Position numbers and translations under genes: made by a program. This document shows positions 16,914 through 26,268 of a stretch of 64,000 nucleotides of DNA, in pieces (within the stretch, counting starts at the first letter, position 1; every line of letters starts with the position of its first letter). The stretch comes from Gluconacetobacter aggeris (GTDB lineage Bacteria > Pseudomonadota > Alphaproteobacteria > Acetobacterales > Acetobacteraceae). The notes below the pieces were generated by a model, which saw nothing but the letters and a program-made list of their open reading frames with translations, did no database searches and was not told where the DNA came from. Location: assembly GCF_014174395.1 (NCBI RefSeq), contig NZ_JABEQD010000016.1, positions 1 through 64,000 of the forward strand, in the 5' to 3' direction.

Positions 16914-17948
16914 TCAGGGCGCCGGTTCCCCCAGCCCCTCCAGCAGTGCGGCGTGAAATGCAGCCGGGTCCTGCATCTGCGGCGAGTGGCCCAGTTGGGG
17001 GAATTCCACCAGTTTTGCGCCGGGGATGGCGGCAGCGGCGGTCCGGCCCAGTTGAGGGTAGTGGCCCAGCGTGGCGCGGATGGCGGGTGGGGCGGTGTCG
17101 CTGCCGATGGCGGTGATGTCCTTGTCGCCGATCATCAGCAGGGTGGGCACTTCAAGGTCATGCAGATTGTGCACCACCGGCTGGGTAAAGATCATATCGT
17201 AGAGGAGTGCCGAGTTCCATGCGACGCGGTCGCGGCCCTCGCCGCGATACATGCCGGCCAGCATCTGGGCCCATTTTTCATAATCGGGGCGCCATTCATT
17301 GGCGTAGTAGACCCGTTTTTCATACGCGCGGATCTGGACGGCCGTCTTGCCGCGTTCGGAAGCGTACCATTCGTCGACGGTGCGATAGGGGACGCCCTTT
17401 TGCTGCCAGTCTTCCAGTCCGATCGGATCGACCAGTACCAGGTGGGCGAGGTCCTGCGGGTACATCAGCGCGTAGCGGATAGCGAGCATGCCGCCGGTGG
17501 AATGGCCGATCATGACGACCTTGCTGGTGCCGAGATGGACGAGCAGGTCGTGCGTGTTGCGGGCGAGCTGCTGGAAACTGAACTGATAGGCCTGGGGCTT
17601 GCTGGATTTGCAGAAGCCGATCTGGTCGGGCGCGATGACGCGGTAGCCGTGGGCGGTCAGGAAACGGATCGTTTCCTCCCAGGTCGCGGCACAGAAATTC
17701 TTGCCATGCAGCAGCACGGCCACCTGTCCGTTCGGGTGGGTGGCAGGCACGTCCAGATAGGCCATTGTCAGCGTCTGGCGCTGGGAGGGAAAGGTGAATT
17801 GCCCGACCGGCCAGGGATAGTCGAAGCCTTGCAGTTCCGGCCCATAGGCCGGGCCGCCATTGCCGGTCGGGTCTGCCGCGTGGGCCTGGGCGACGGACAG
17901 GATGGCGCCGCACAGGGCGGTCGCGATGTGCCGGAAGCGGACGGGCAT
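16914..17948 (-). CDS. Exported alpha/beta hydrolase (344 aa)
   Basis: The ATG at 17948 follows AAGGATAAG and opens a signal peptide (MPVRFRHIATALCGAILSV, cleavage near AHAAD). The mature protein has the alpha/beta-hydrolase landmarks: oxyanion region VAVLLHGKNFCAATW, nucleophile elbow GHSTGG, acidic residue in IGDKDIT, and His in LGHSPQMQD. It is therefore probably a periplasmic esterase, lactonase or haloalkane-dehalogenase-like enzyme; the substrate cannot be read. Its frame is open upstream into a reductase relic (17985-18086), which would make a false N-terminal fusion. Confidence 0.85.
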   Translation of the reverse strand: MPVRFRHIATALCGAILSVAQAHAADPTGNGGPAYGPELQGFDYPWPVGQFTFPSQRQTLTMAYLDVPATHPNGQVAVLLHGKNFCAATWEETIRFLTAHGYRVIAPDQIGFCKSSKPQAYQFSFQQLARNTHDLLVHLGTSKVVMIGHSTGGMLAIRYALMYPQDLAHLVLVDPIGLEDWQQKGVPYRTVDEWYASERGKTAVQIRAYEKRVYYANEWRPDYEKWAQMLAGMYRGEGRDRVAWNSALLYDMIFTQPVVHNLHDLEVPTLLMIGDKDITAIGSDTAPPAIRATLGHYPQLGRTAAAAIPGAKLVEFPQLGHSPQMQDPAAFHAALLEGLGEPAP

Positions 17949-17984
17949 GGGACTTATCCTTCGATGGCCGCGTCCAGGCGCAGC

Positions 17985-18086
17985 GAGCCCAGTATAGACG
18001 GCTAGCGTGGAGCCCATGTTCATCACATTGCCGATGGCGTGGCCGACAATTCCGGTGGCGCCGACGATCAGGGCTGTGTGTGGCAT
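17985..18086 (-). pseudogene. Internally deleted PRISE-type SDR relic
   Basis: The frame starts with an SDR N terminus (MPHTALIVGATGIVG) and passes directly into GHAIGNVMNMGSTLAVY, which corresponds to the GHSLGSAMNLGNLIGVY block located about 150 residues further along in the intact reductase at 9956-10999. The deletion junction falls on a shared VGH-like sequence. What follows is not SDR-like. The relic is in frame with the downstream hydrolase. Confidence 0.65.
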
Positions 18087-18427
18087 GGAACTCTCCGTAA
18101 CAGGAAAACAGTTTCCGTAAGGTGCGCCGCGCGCCCGAAAGGGGGGATAGGCAGCGATTTTCCGCCGCTTCGTGGCTGATGCTCTGTGTATTTCGACTTG
18201 ATATCGAATTTATTTGGCATCCCTGACGCCGTTTTGGGCGGTCGGGGGGCGCGCTATGAACTGACAGGGGAATTCGGTGGGTTGCCACACCGGAATGTGA
18301 CCGTGATTTATGCGCACAACATATAATTGTTATTTTTATTCTAGATTGAAATCCGACAAAAAGCACGTGGCCACGCTATTCGCGGAGGGTGGGTGGATAT
18401 TCTTTGTGACCGACGGAGACCTGGACC

Positions 18428-18553
18428 ATGATTCTCTTCGCCCGCTTTGCTTCCCTGGGCTTTGCCGGTGCCGCATTGACGGCGATTCTTCCGAATGGAT
18501 GCAACACGGCTCTTCCGCCGACCGGGTTATCTGCGGCGATGGGTGGTGCGTAG
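18428..18553 (+). CDS. Candidate small exported peptide (41 aa)
   Basis: In the gene-free stretch 18087-18912, an ATG with GGAG nine bases upstream opens a 41-codon frame: MILFARFASLGFAGAALTAI, then a Cys-containing GCNTALPPTG. It looks like a very small signal-peptide-bearing or lipoprotein-like product. Nothing else supports it. The rest of the interval shows no gene. Confidence 0.3.
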   Translation: MILFARFASLGFAGAALTAILPNGCNTALPPTGLSAAMGGA

Positions 18554-18912
18554 GTTGCCGCGGTGTTCGCTGGTCGTTTCTTTTGAAGTTTGTCTGTTAT
18601 TTATTGTAATATTATGAAAGGCGGTCTTCGTCGCGCCGTGGTTGCGGCGGCTTGAGGGGGCGTTCCGCGAAATAGGAGCCCTGTTTCTCGCCATGATGAA
18701 AATCGCCGGCGCGCGGTCCAGTTGCGCCGGATCGGCTGCCGGTCGGCACGTCCGTATAATCCGCATAAGCAGTGACCAAACTTCGGCATGCGATACACGT
18801 TCCAATAGATCTGATGAGGCTGCGTGCGGTTGGTCTCGGTACATGCGTGCTTTCCGGCCCGTTTCCGGGACAGGTCAATACATGACGGAATCGAGAATCT
18901 GGTTGTTCTGTG

Positions 18913-20736
18913 ATGTCTGAAAATAATAAAGAAAAAGATCTGCCTATGTATATCTCCAGTGGGTTTTCTGCTGTTTCCCGCCTGACAAAAGGCCATGCGG
19001 GGCTTTTGAGTGTCCTCGCGGGCACAGTGCTCGCCCTGCCAGCCCATGCAGCGCCGGAGGCGGCCGATATCGTGGCAACCCATGTCCAACTGGCCCAGGC
19101 GACGGTGGGCGGCGCCAAGGCCACGCCGACGACCGCGACCCCGTTCGGGACCGCGACAACGGCCGGTACAAGCCCGACCCCGATCATGACCCGCCGGGAT
19201 TCACCATGGCATTCGCCGCCCCAGCAATTGCCGCCTTTGACCAGCCGTCCGGAATTGTACGGCCAGCCGCAATCGCTGATGCTGCATCCCCTGACGCCGA
19301 TTCAACTGCATCAGGGACCGTGGGGTGTGTTCAATGCGAATACCGGTGCGGCCTCCGGTTTCGGCACGGTGGGATATTATGCGGTGGCACGTTGGGCCGA
19401 GGACTGGTCGAGCCTGCGCGACAAGCGCAACCGTCAGGATTTTCTCGATCCGCTGAAATTCATCGCGCTGAATGATAGCGGTTCGATCTACCTGACGCTG
19501 AGCGGGAATTTCCGCCATCATGGATTCTGGGAGCAGCACCCTGCCCTGGGCGCGGTGGGCAAGAGTCACGTCTATCTTTCCAACCTGCGCACCAATCTCG
19601 GTGCCGACCTGCATCTGGGCGAGCATGTCCGGTTTTACGGCGAGCTGATGAGCGGCCAGGCGACCGGCGGCAACAAATTCGGTTATAATGCCCGTTGGCG
19701 GAACCGGGTTGACGCGCAACAGGCATTCGTGGAAGTGCGCGGGCACATGCTGGGGGCAACGATGGGTGCCATGATTGGTCGCATGTCATTCCTGGACGTG
19801 CCGCCCAATGTTTCGGCGGGCAGTGTCTATCCCTCCATTCCGTATTCCTGGAACGGCTTGCGCGGCTACAGCGTCTGGAAGCGGCTTCGCGTCGATCTGT
19901 TCGATCTGTCGCTGACCAATTTCGAATATCGGGCCTTCCACGACCAAGTGGGCTGGAAGACCCGGCTATTTGGCGCCTATACGTCCTACGCCGTGCCGGA
20001 ATTCCAGACTTTTGGTAAGAAGAGCCAGATTTTCGTGGATGCGTACTATCTCGGCTATCTGCTGGCCAGCAGCCCGATCACCGCGACGAAGGGTGTCATC
20101 GCCGGCTCTACCCATCGCGACACGCCGGGGGTGCGCGTATGGGGTAATGCCGGCCCGATCGAATTCACCGTCAATGGCATGTGGCAGGGCGGCACGTTCC
20201 AGGAAGCGAAGAACGGGCCGTCGCGACCGGTATCGGCCTATTCGTTCAATGCCTCGGTGGCGTGGCGTTTCGCGAAATGGTGGGGGCGTCCCTCGATCGG
20301 CATTCAGGCCGACGATATTTCGGGCGGCGATACCCGCAAGAGTGCGACCAGCAGTTGGGGCACCTTCCTCTCGCCTTTTGTGCCGAGTGCGTACTATCTC
20401 GACGTGGCGCAGAACTTCAACCTGCAGAACGTGATCGATGTCGGGCCGCTGGTGACGTTGGCGCCCACGATCAATACATCGCTGCTGTTGAGGGTGCCGG
20501 TGCTGTGGCGCAATTCGGTCCACGATACGATCTATTTTCCCGGCGGTGTGAATTATGCCTATCGGCCGTCGGGCGGTTATAGCGGCGTGCTGCCCCAGGG
20601 GAGCTTCACCTGGCGGGCGACGCGGCATGTGACCTTCAGCATCGACGGGCAATATACTGCGCTGTCGCGTGGATTGCGGGATGCCGGCGCGAAGCCGGGC
20701 GCCTATTTCCAGACCAATCTGGAACTCACGTTCTGA
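18913..20736 (+). CDS. AlgE-like alginate-export family outer-membrane protein (about 607 aa)
   Basis: An N-terminal signal region (LLSVLAGTVLALPAHAAPE) leads into a Pro/Thr-rich linker, then a long beta-barrel ending in the outer-membrane signature NLELTF. Alternating strands with DWSSLRDKRNRQDFLDPLKFI, LSNLRTNLGADLHLGEHVRFYGEL and DAQQAFVEV match the alginate-export (AlgE) porin family, which forms an outer-membrane channel for polysaccharide or other anionic solutes. No alginate genes are adjacent, so substrate is unknown. The ATG at 18913 directly follows an in-frame GTG; ATG at 18949 is an alternative. Confidence 0.8.
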   Translation: MSENNKEKDLPMYISSGFSAVSRLTKGHAGLLSVLAGTVLALPAHAAPEAADIVATHVQLAQATVGGAKATPTTATPFGTATTAGTSPTPIMTRRDSPWHSPPQQLPPLTSRPELYGQPQSLMLHPLTPIQLHQGPWGVFNANTGAASGFGTVGYYAVARWAEDWSSLRDKRNRQDFLDPLKFIALNDSGSIYLTLSGNFRHHGFWEQHPALGAVGKSHVYLSNLRTNLGADLHLGEHVRFYGELMSGQATGGNKFGYNARWRNRVDAQQAFVEVRGHMLGATMGAMIGRMSFLDVPPNVSAGSVYPSIPYSWNGLRGYSVWKRLRVDLFDLSLTNFEYRAFHDQVGWKTRLFGAYTSYAVPEFQTFGKKSQIFVDAYYLGYLLASSPITATKGVIAGSTHRDTPGVRVWGNAGPIEFTVNGMWQGGTFQEAKNGPSRPVSAYSFNASVAWRFAKWWGRPSIGIQADDISGGDTRKSATSSWGTFLSPFVPSAYYLDVAQNFNLQNVIDVGPLVTLAPTINTSLLLRVPVLWRNSVHDTIYFPGGVNYAYRPSGGYSGVLPQGSFTWRATRHVTFSIDGQYTALSRGLRDAGAKPGAYFQTNLELTF

Positions 20737-20936
20737 ATGGTGCAGGATTGCATGCCGCCGGGATGAGCCGGCGGCATGCTCGTGGGCCCGCGCGTCTGGC
20801 GGGCTCGATTCCCGAGAGCGGATCGACCTTACTCTTATGATAACGCCGCCGTGAGGTTCCTCTTGACGGGGAAGCTCCGGATGACCGTTATCACAGGCAT
20901 CGGGCCGGAAATGGCCCGCTGGAAGGAAAACGACTT

Positions 20937-22328
20937 ATGGCATACGCAACGACCAACCCCTATACCGGCGAAGTGCTGGCCACGTTCCCGGATGCCACGG
21001 ATAACGAGGTGCGTCAGGCGATTGATGACGCCCATGCGGCATTTCTGGACTGGCGCGACACGCCGTTTGCGACCCGTGCCGCCGTGATGACGAAGGCGGC
21101 CCAGATCCTGCGGGCCGAGGCCGATGATTTCGCGCGGCTGCTGACCCTGGAAATGGGCAAGCTGTTCGCCGAGGCCAAGGCCGAGGTCGAGCTGTCGGCG
21201 GCGATCTTCGATTATTATGCCGAGCATGCCGAGAGCCTGCTGGCGCCGGAGAAGCTGCCGGTGTCGGACCCGCGCTCGGGCGATGCGGTGCTTGTGCATC
21301 AGCCGCTGGGCGTGCTGCTGGCGATCGAGCCGTGGAATTTCCCCTATTACCAGATCGCGCGCATCATCGCGCCGCAGCTTTCGGCCGGTAACACGGTGCT
21401 GCTGAAGCATGCATCGAACGTGCCGCAGAGTGCCGGGATCTTCCAGACGCTGATGAAGCGCGCGGGTCTGCCGGACGGTGCGTTCCGCAACCTCTACCCC
21501 ACCCGCGGACAGGTCGAGATGATCCTGAACGATCCGCGCGTGTGCGGTGCGGCCCTGACCGGCTCCGAAGGCGCGGGGGCGGTGATCGCGTCGCAGGCCG
21601 GCAAGGCGCTGAAGAAGACGACCATGGAGCTTGGCGGCGCCGATGCCTTCGTGGTGCTGGAGGACGCGGACCTGGAGAAGACCGCGAAATGGGCGGTGTT
21701 CGGCCGGCACTGGAATGCCGGACAGGTGTGCGTGTCGTCCAAGCGGGTGATCGTGGTGGATGCGGTCTATGACCGGTTCATGGAACTCTACACCGCTGGC
21801 GTGGCGGCGCTGAAGGCCGGCGACCCGATGTCGCCGGACACCACGCTGGCTCCGCTGTCGTCGCAGGGTGCGGCGAACGAGATCCGCGAGAACATCGCCA
21901 AGGCGGTGGCTCATGGCGCGACGGCGACCGAGGTCGGGCCCCGCGTGCCCGAGACCGGTGCCTTCGTCCAGCCGACGATCCTGACCGGCATGTCCGGCGA
22001 CAACCCGGCCCGCCTGTGGGAGTTCTTCGGGCCGGTGTCGATGATCTTCCGCGCCCGTGATGAGGCCGATGCGATTCGCATCGCCAACGATACGCCGTAT
22101 GGGCTGGGTGGCTCGGTCTTCACGAAGGACACCGCGCGCGGCGTCGAAGTGGCGAAGAAGATCCATACCGGCATGGTGTTCGTGAACCATCCGACGATGG
22201 TCAAGGCCGATCTGCCTTTCGGCGGTGTCGGGCGCTCGGGCTATGGCCGCGAGCTGATCGGGCTGGGGATCAAGGAGTTCGTCAACCACAAGCTGATCGA
22301 CGTCGTCGATATCGACGCGCCGTTCTGA
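20937..22328 (+). CDS. NAD(P)-dependent succinate-semialdehyde dehydrogenase-like (463 aa)
   Basis: Aldehyde dehydrogenase superfamily. Cofactor-binding region EPWNFPYYQIAR, general base Glu231 in TMELGG, catalytic Cys265 in NAGQVCVSSK and EFFGPV are all present. The short N terminus (MAYATTNPYTGEVLATFPD) and overall sequence fit the succinate-semialdehyde dehydrogenase group (GabD/Sad type), which oxidises succinic semialdehyde to succinate, an important bypass in acetic acid bacteria. It is monocistronic, followed by a strong hairpin. Confidence 0.88.
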   Translation: MAYATTNPYTGEVLATFPDATDNEVRQAIDDAHAAFLDWRDTPFATRAAVMTKAAQILRAEADDFARLLTLEMGKLFAEAKAEVELSAAIFDYYAEHAESLLAPEKLPVSDPRSGDAVLVHQPLGVLLAIEPWNFPYYQIARIIAPQLSAGNTVLLKHASNVPQSAGIFQTLMKRAGLPDGAFRNLYPTRGQVEMILNDPRVCGAALTGSEGAGAVIASQAGKALKKTTMELGGADAFVVLEDADLEKTAKWAVFGRHWNAGQVCVSSKRVIVVDAVYDRFMELYTAGVAALKAGDPMSPDTTLAPLSSQGAANEIRENIAKAVAHGATATEVGPRVPETGAFVQPTILTGMSGDNPARLWEFFGPVSMIFRARDEADAIRIANDTPYGLGGSVFTKDTARGVEVAKKIHTGMVFVNHPTMVKADLPFGGVGRSGYGRELIGLGIKEFVNHKLIDVVDIDAPF

Positions 22329-22364
22329 TCGCGATGCGCCGTTCCTGACGGCGTGACCGATTCG

Positions 22365-22390
22365 CCGGCCGGCCCTGATGGGCCGGCCGG
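22365..22390. terminator. GC-rich hairpin after the aldehyde dehydrogenase gene
   Basis: CCGGCCGGCCC-TGAT-GGGCCGGCCGG is a perfect 11-bp stem with a 4-nt loop, 36 bp after the stop. There is no U-tract, so it may work with Rho or stabilise the mRNA 3' end. Confidence 0.6.
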
Positions 22391-22614
22391 ACGCGCCGGG
22401 CGGATTGAGCCGGTGCGCGGAGCCATGAAAAAATCCGGATTCCGGGGCGCTATGGCATGCCGACTGGATGTGAGCCGAGATCGCGGCTGCATGGCAGGCC
22501 GGATCGGACCTGTGTGGAGGCCGCGTGTCCCGCGCATTGGGCCGGGTGGTGGAAAATCCGTCTCAGAAGGGGGCTTGCATTGCCCTGACGGGCTCGTTAT
22601 ACGCTCGCCTCGTT

Positions 22615-22690
22615 GCCGGTGTAGCTCAGTTGGTAGAGCACGTCATTCGTAATGATGGGGTCGGGAGTTCGAATCTCTTCACCGGCACCA
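22615..22690 (+). tRNA. tRNA-Thr (anticodon CGT)
   Basis: 76-nt cloverleaf with encoded CCA. Acceptor GCCGGTG pairs with CACCGGC; the D arm is GCTCAGTTGGTAGAGC; anticodon CGT is at 22648-22650 within ATTCGTAAT; the T arm contains GTTCGAATC. Decodes ACG. Confidence 0.95.
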
Positions 22691-23113
22691 CTTCAGTCTT
22701 CCGATGGTCGCAGATCATGGGCTGAGTGGTTTGGCAGCATACTGCCCTCCCTGTCTTCGGGCTTCACCAAGACATTTTTCCATATGATGATATCGTTGGC
22801 ATTCGTGCCGTCTTCGCTCGCCTGACGGGCTGATGCCTGTTTCCGTGGCAGCGGACTCAAGAGATCGTTATCGTATATCCCGTAGACGGGGGCAGGGGTG
22901 GGCGAGGGGGGCGTCGCCAGCCTGTGGTACCGTTGTCCAAATATTCCGGTTTTCCGGTAATGACCCCGGAAGCGCCGGGTTGGTCATGCGACGGTGCGGC
23001 GGCTATTCGTGAGGAAAGATTTCCTCCATCCATCCGTCTTCCGGCTTTGGTCATGGCAGCAATATGCTGAATGACTATCGCCGGTCCGATTTTGATCTAT
23101 AGTACGGTGGGTC
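22691..23113. other. Gene-free interval between tRNA-Thr and pqiA
   Basis: About 420 bp with no gene I can support. It contains GGTTTTCCGGTAATGACCCC-type short inverted sequences near 22940-22965, but nothing definite. The pqi operon promoter should lie in its right half. Confidence 0.35.
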
Positions 23114-24583
23114 ATGAGCGAGACGATGTCAGCGCGGACTTCACGCATGTTCCGTCGGGCCGCATGGCCACGTCGGACAGCCGACCTGCGCCCTGTCCGC
23201 ACGATCGGCGATCTGGTGGAATGCCCCGGATGCGGCCTGTTTCAGCGCCGCCCGCCCTTGCAGGCCGGCGAACTGGCCGCGTGTGCGCGGTGCGGGCAGA
23301 CGCTGGAATGGCGGCGCCGGACCTCGCCGCTCCAGACACCGCTGGCGTTCTGCATCAGTTCCTGTGCTCTCTATCTGGCGGCCCTGGCGTCATCGCTGAT
23401 GACGCTGGATGTGTATGGGCGCGAGCGTACGGTGGACCTGGTCACCGGGCCGATGGAATTGCTGCATGAAGGGTGGGGCGAGGCCGGGATTCTGGTCGGG
23501 CTGGTGACCGTCGCGGCGCCCGCGGTCGTGATCGGCATGATGTTCGCCATCCTCTATGCCGCCAGTCGGCGCCATATGCCCGACTGGGCGCCGCACCTGC
23601 TGATCTGGTACGAAAAGATGCGGCCCTGGTCGATGATCGAGGTCTATGTCCTGGGCATCTTCGTCGCCTACACCAAGCTGACCGATCTGGCCCATGTCGA
23701 TGTGGGGCCGGCCGTCTACCTCATTTCGGCGCTGATGCTGACCATGGCGGCCACGGATTCGACGCTGGATACCGAACGGATCTGGCGGCACCGGCGCGTG
23801 GATGCGGTCACGCGCCAGGAAGACGGCGAGCGGGTGATGGTCAGCAATGTCCATATCGACGATATTCCGCTGCCGCCGGTCGATCATCTGGTGGCGTGCC
23901 AGTCCTGCGGGTTGGTGGGTGAGCTGGGTGCGCCGGTGAGCAATCTACGCTGTGTCGGCATCTGCCCACGTTGCGGCCATCGGGTGTGGCGCCGGGCCCC
24001 GGACACGCTGGCGCGGACCAGTGCCTTCCTGATGGCGGCTGTCATCTTCTATTTTCCGGCCAATCTCTACCCGGTCATGACCTTCTTCAAGTTGGGAGGC
24101 GGGGGCGGCCATACGATCATCGAGGGGGCGATCGAGCTGTGGCAGGACGGGATGATCCCGCTGTCGCTGCTGGTGTTCTTCGCCAGCATCCTGGTGCCGA
24201 TGCTCAAGATCCTCAGCCTGAGCTGGATGGTGACCAGCACCTGGCGCGGATCGTCCTTCGCGCTGGTGCAGCGCACGCGGCTGTTCCGCGTCGTCGACAT
24301 TATCGGCCGGTGGTCGATGATCGACGTGTTCATGGTTTCGATCCTGGTGGCGGTGGTCCGGTTCAATACGCTGGCGAGCGTCACGGCCAATGCCGGCATG
24401 GTGGCCTTCGCCTCGGTGGTGGTGCTGACCCTGTTCGCGGCGTGGAGCTTCGATCCCAGGGTGATGTGGGATGCGGCGGGCCTGAACGGCCCGTCCCCCG
24501 ATGGCGTGGCGTCCGCCGCCGTGCGCGCGCGGCGTGGCCGGAACGCGGCAAGGACTGACAGGATGGAGCCAAGGCAGGCGTGA
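23114..24583 (+). CDS. pqiA: PqiA: inner-membrane partner of the PqiABC lipid-transport system (489 aa)
   Basis: Two tandem PqiA domains, each opened by a zinc-ribbon-like Cys cluster (ECPGCGLFQRRPP...CARCGQ near residue 38-66; ACQSCG...ICPRCGHRVW near residue 262-294), each followed by four membrane spans. PqiA works with the MCE protein PqiB and lipoprotein PqiC in phospholipid traffic between inner and outer membrane. The stop overlaps the GTG start of the next gene (GTGA), so the three genes are one operon. Confidence 0.93.
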   Translation: MSETMSARTSRMFRRAAWPRRTADLRPVRTIGDLVECPGCGLFQRRPPLQAGELAACARCGQTLEWRRRTSPLQTPLAFCISSCALYLAALASSLMTLDVYGRERTVDLVTGPMELLHEGWGEAGILVGLVTVAAPAVVIGMMFAILYAASRRHMPDWAPHLLIWYEKMRPWSMIEVYVLGIFVAYTKLTDLAHVDVGPAVYLISALMLTMAATDSTLDTERIWRHRRVDAVTRQEDGERVMVSNVHIDDIPLPPVDHLVACQSCGLVGELGAPVSNLRCVGICPRCGHRVWRRAPDTLARTSAFLMAAVIFYFPANLYPVMTFFKLGGGGGHTIIEGAIELWQDGMIPLSLLVFFASILVPMLKILSLSWMVTSTWRGSSFALVQRTRLFRVVDIIGRWSMIDVFMVSILVAVVRFNTLASVTANAGMVAFASVVVLTLFAAWSFDPRVMWDAAGLNGPSPDGVASAAVRARRGRNAARTDRMEPRQA

Positions 24584-26265
24584 CCGACGACCCACAAGAT
24601 CATTCCGGCGATCGCGCTGCCTCGGCGCCCGAGGCCACGGCGCGCCGCTATCGTTTCTCGATCGTCTGGCTGGTTCCGATCGTGGCGCTGGGTATCGCGG
24701 GCTATCTGGGCTGGCGCGGTATCATGGGGCGGGGCCCGGTCATCACCATTGTCTTCGACACCGCGGACGGCCTGACCAGCGGCCAGACCCAGGTCAAGAA
24801 CAAGGCCGTGCCGCTGGGCACGGTGCAGGACGTGACGCTGACGCGCGACATGCGCCATGTCGAGGTACGGGTGCGCATGAGCGCCAATGCCGGGCCGATG
24901 CTGACCGACCATGCGCGCTTCTGGGTGGTGCGGCCGCGCCTGAACGGCGCCAGCGTCACCGGTCTGGAGACGCTGATGACCGGGGCCTATATCGCGATGG
25001 ATCCGGGCGTGCCGGGCGGGGCCAGCACCACCGAATTCAAGGGGTTGGAGGCGCCGCCGGGGATGCGCTCGGACCAGCCGGGCAATACCTATACGCTGAT
25101 CAGCCCTTCGCTGGGGTCGATCGGGCAGGGGGCGCCGGTCTTCTTCCGCGACATCGATGTGGGGGAGGTGCTGGGCTATACCATGCCGCCGGGCGGCGAG
25201 GGGCCGATCCTGATCCAGGTCTTCATTCGTAAGCCCTATGACAGCTACCTGCGCACCGATACGCGGTTCTGGAACGTGTCGGGCGTGCAGGTGGGGCTGG
25301 GGGCCGGCGGGCTGAAGGTGAAGCTGCAATCGATCCAGGCCCTGTTCTCGGGCGGGGTCGCGTTCGGCCTGCCGGACAAGCGGGAGGGGACTTCCGCCCC
25401 GCAGGCACCCAAGAATTCGGTCTTCCGCCTGTATGACAGCAACGAGGCGGCGGATAATGCGGGCTATCGCGAGCGCGTATCGCTGGTGACCTATCTGACC
25501 AGTTCGGTGTCCGGCCTCACGATCGGGGCGCAGGTCACGATGTTCGGCATCCAGGTGGGGACCGTGACCAGCGTGAGGCTGGTGCTGGACCAGAAGGCCG
25601 GGACCGCCCGGGTGCGGGTGGGGATGGAAATCCAGCCCGAGCGTATCCTGCCGCTCAGCGAGATCCATCGCGACACCATGGCCGCGACCGTCCAGGCGCT
25701 GGTGGATAACGGGCTGCGGGCCTCGGTCGACAGCGCCAGCCTGCTGACCGGCGAGTCGATGATCAGTCTGAATTTCGTAAAGAAGGCCACGCCTGCCACG
25801 GTGGGGACCGAGGGGATGGCGCTGGTCATTCCCAGCAAGGCCGGCGGGATGAGCGGGATCATGGATTCGCTGTCCACCGTTGCCGACAAGATCGCGGCGA
25901 TGCCGCTGACGCAGGTGGGCGACAATCTGAACAATCTGCTGGCCCATTCCGACGCGCGGATCGATTCGCCGGAGGTACGCCAAGCCATTGTGGCGCTGCG
26001 CGATTCGCTGCGCAACGTCCAGGCGCTGGCCGGCGACGCCCGCAGCGGCATGCACCCGCTATTCCAGCGCCTGCCGCAAATGAGCGCGCAATTGGACAGC
26101 ACGCTGAAGAACGCGAACAAGCTGATGGGCAGTTATGGCGGCGATACCGACTTCCACCGCGACCTGCAGCAGATGCTGGTGCAGTTGAACGAGGCGGCGC
26201 GGTCGCTGCGCTTTCTGACCGATTTCCTCAATCGCCATCCTTCGGCGCTGATCACGGGACGCTAG
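24580..26265 (+). CDS. pqiB: PqiB: MCE-domain intermembrane transport protein (561 aa)
   Basis: GTG start in an overlap with pqiA. One N-terminal membrane span (FSIVWLVPIVALGIAGYLGW, residues 25-44) is followed by three MCE domains (starting near ITIVFDTADGLTSGQT, TLISPSLGSIGQGAPVFF and LVTYLTSSVSGLTIGAQV) and a C-terminal helical part. MCE rings stack into a periplasm-spanning tunnel for lipids. Length matches the PqiB/YebT type. Confidence 0.92.
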   Translation: MTDDPQDHSGDRAASAPEATARRYRFSIVWLVPIVALGIAGYLGWRGIMGRGPVITIVFDTADGLTSGQTQVKNKAVPLGTVQDVTLTRDMRHVEVRVRMSANAGPMLTDHARFWVVRPRLNGASVTGLETLMTGAYIAMDPGVPGGASTTEFKGLEAPPGMRSDQPGNTYTLISPSLGSIGQGAPVFFRDIDVGEVLGYTMPPGGEGPILIQVFIRKPYDSYLRTDTRFWNVSGVQVGLGAGGLKVKLQSIQALFSGGVAFGLPDKREGTSAPQAPKNSVFRLYDSNEAADNAGYRERVSLVTYLTSSVSGLTIGAQVTMFGIQVGTVTSVRLVLDQKAGTARVRVGMEIQPERILPLSEIHRDTMAATVQALVDNGLRASVDSASLLTGESMISLNFVKKATPATVGTEGMALVIPSKAGGMSGIMDSLSTVADKIAAMPLTQVGDNLNNLLAHSDARIDSPEVRQAIVALRDSLRNVQALAGDARSGMHPLFQRLPQMSAQLDSTLKNANKLMGSYGGDTDFHRDLQQMLVQLNEAARSLRFLTDFLNRHPSALITGR

Positions 26266-26268
26266 TCT

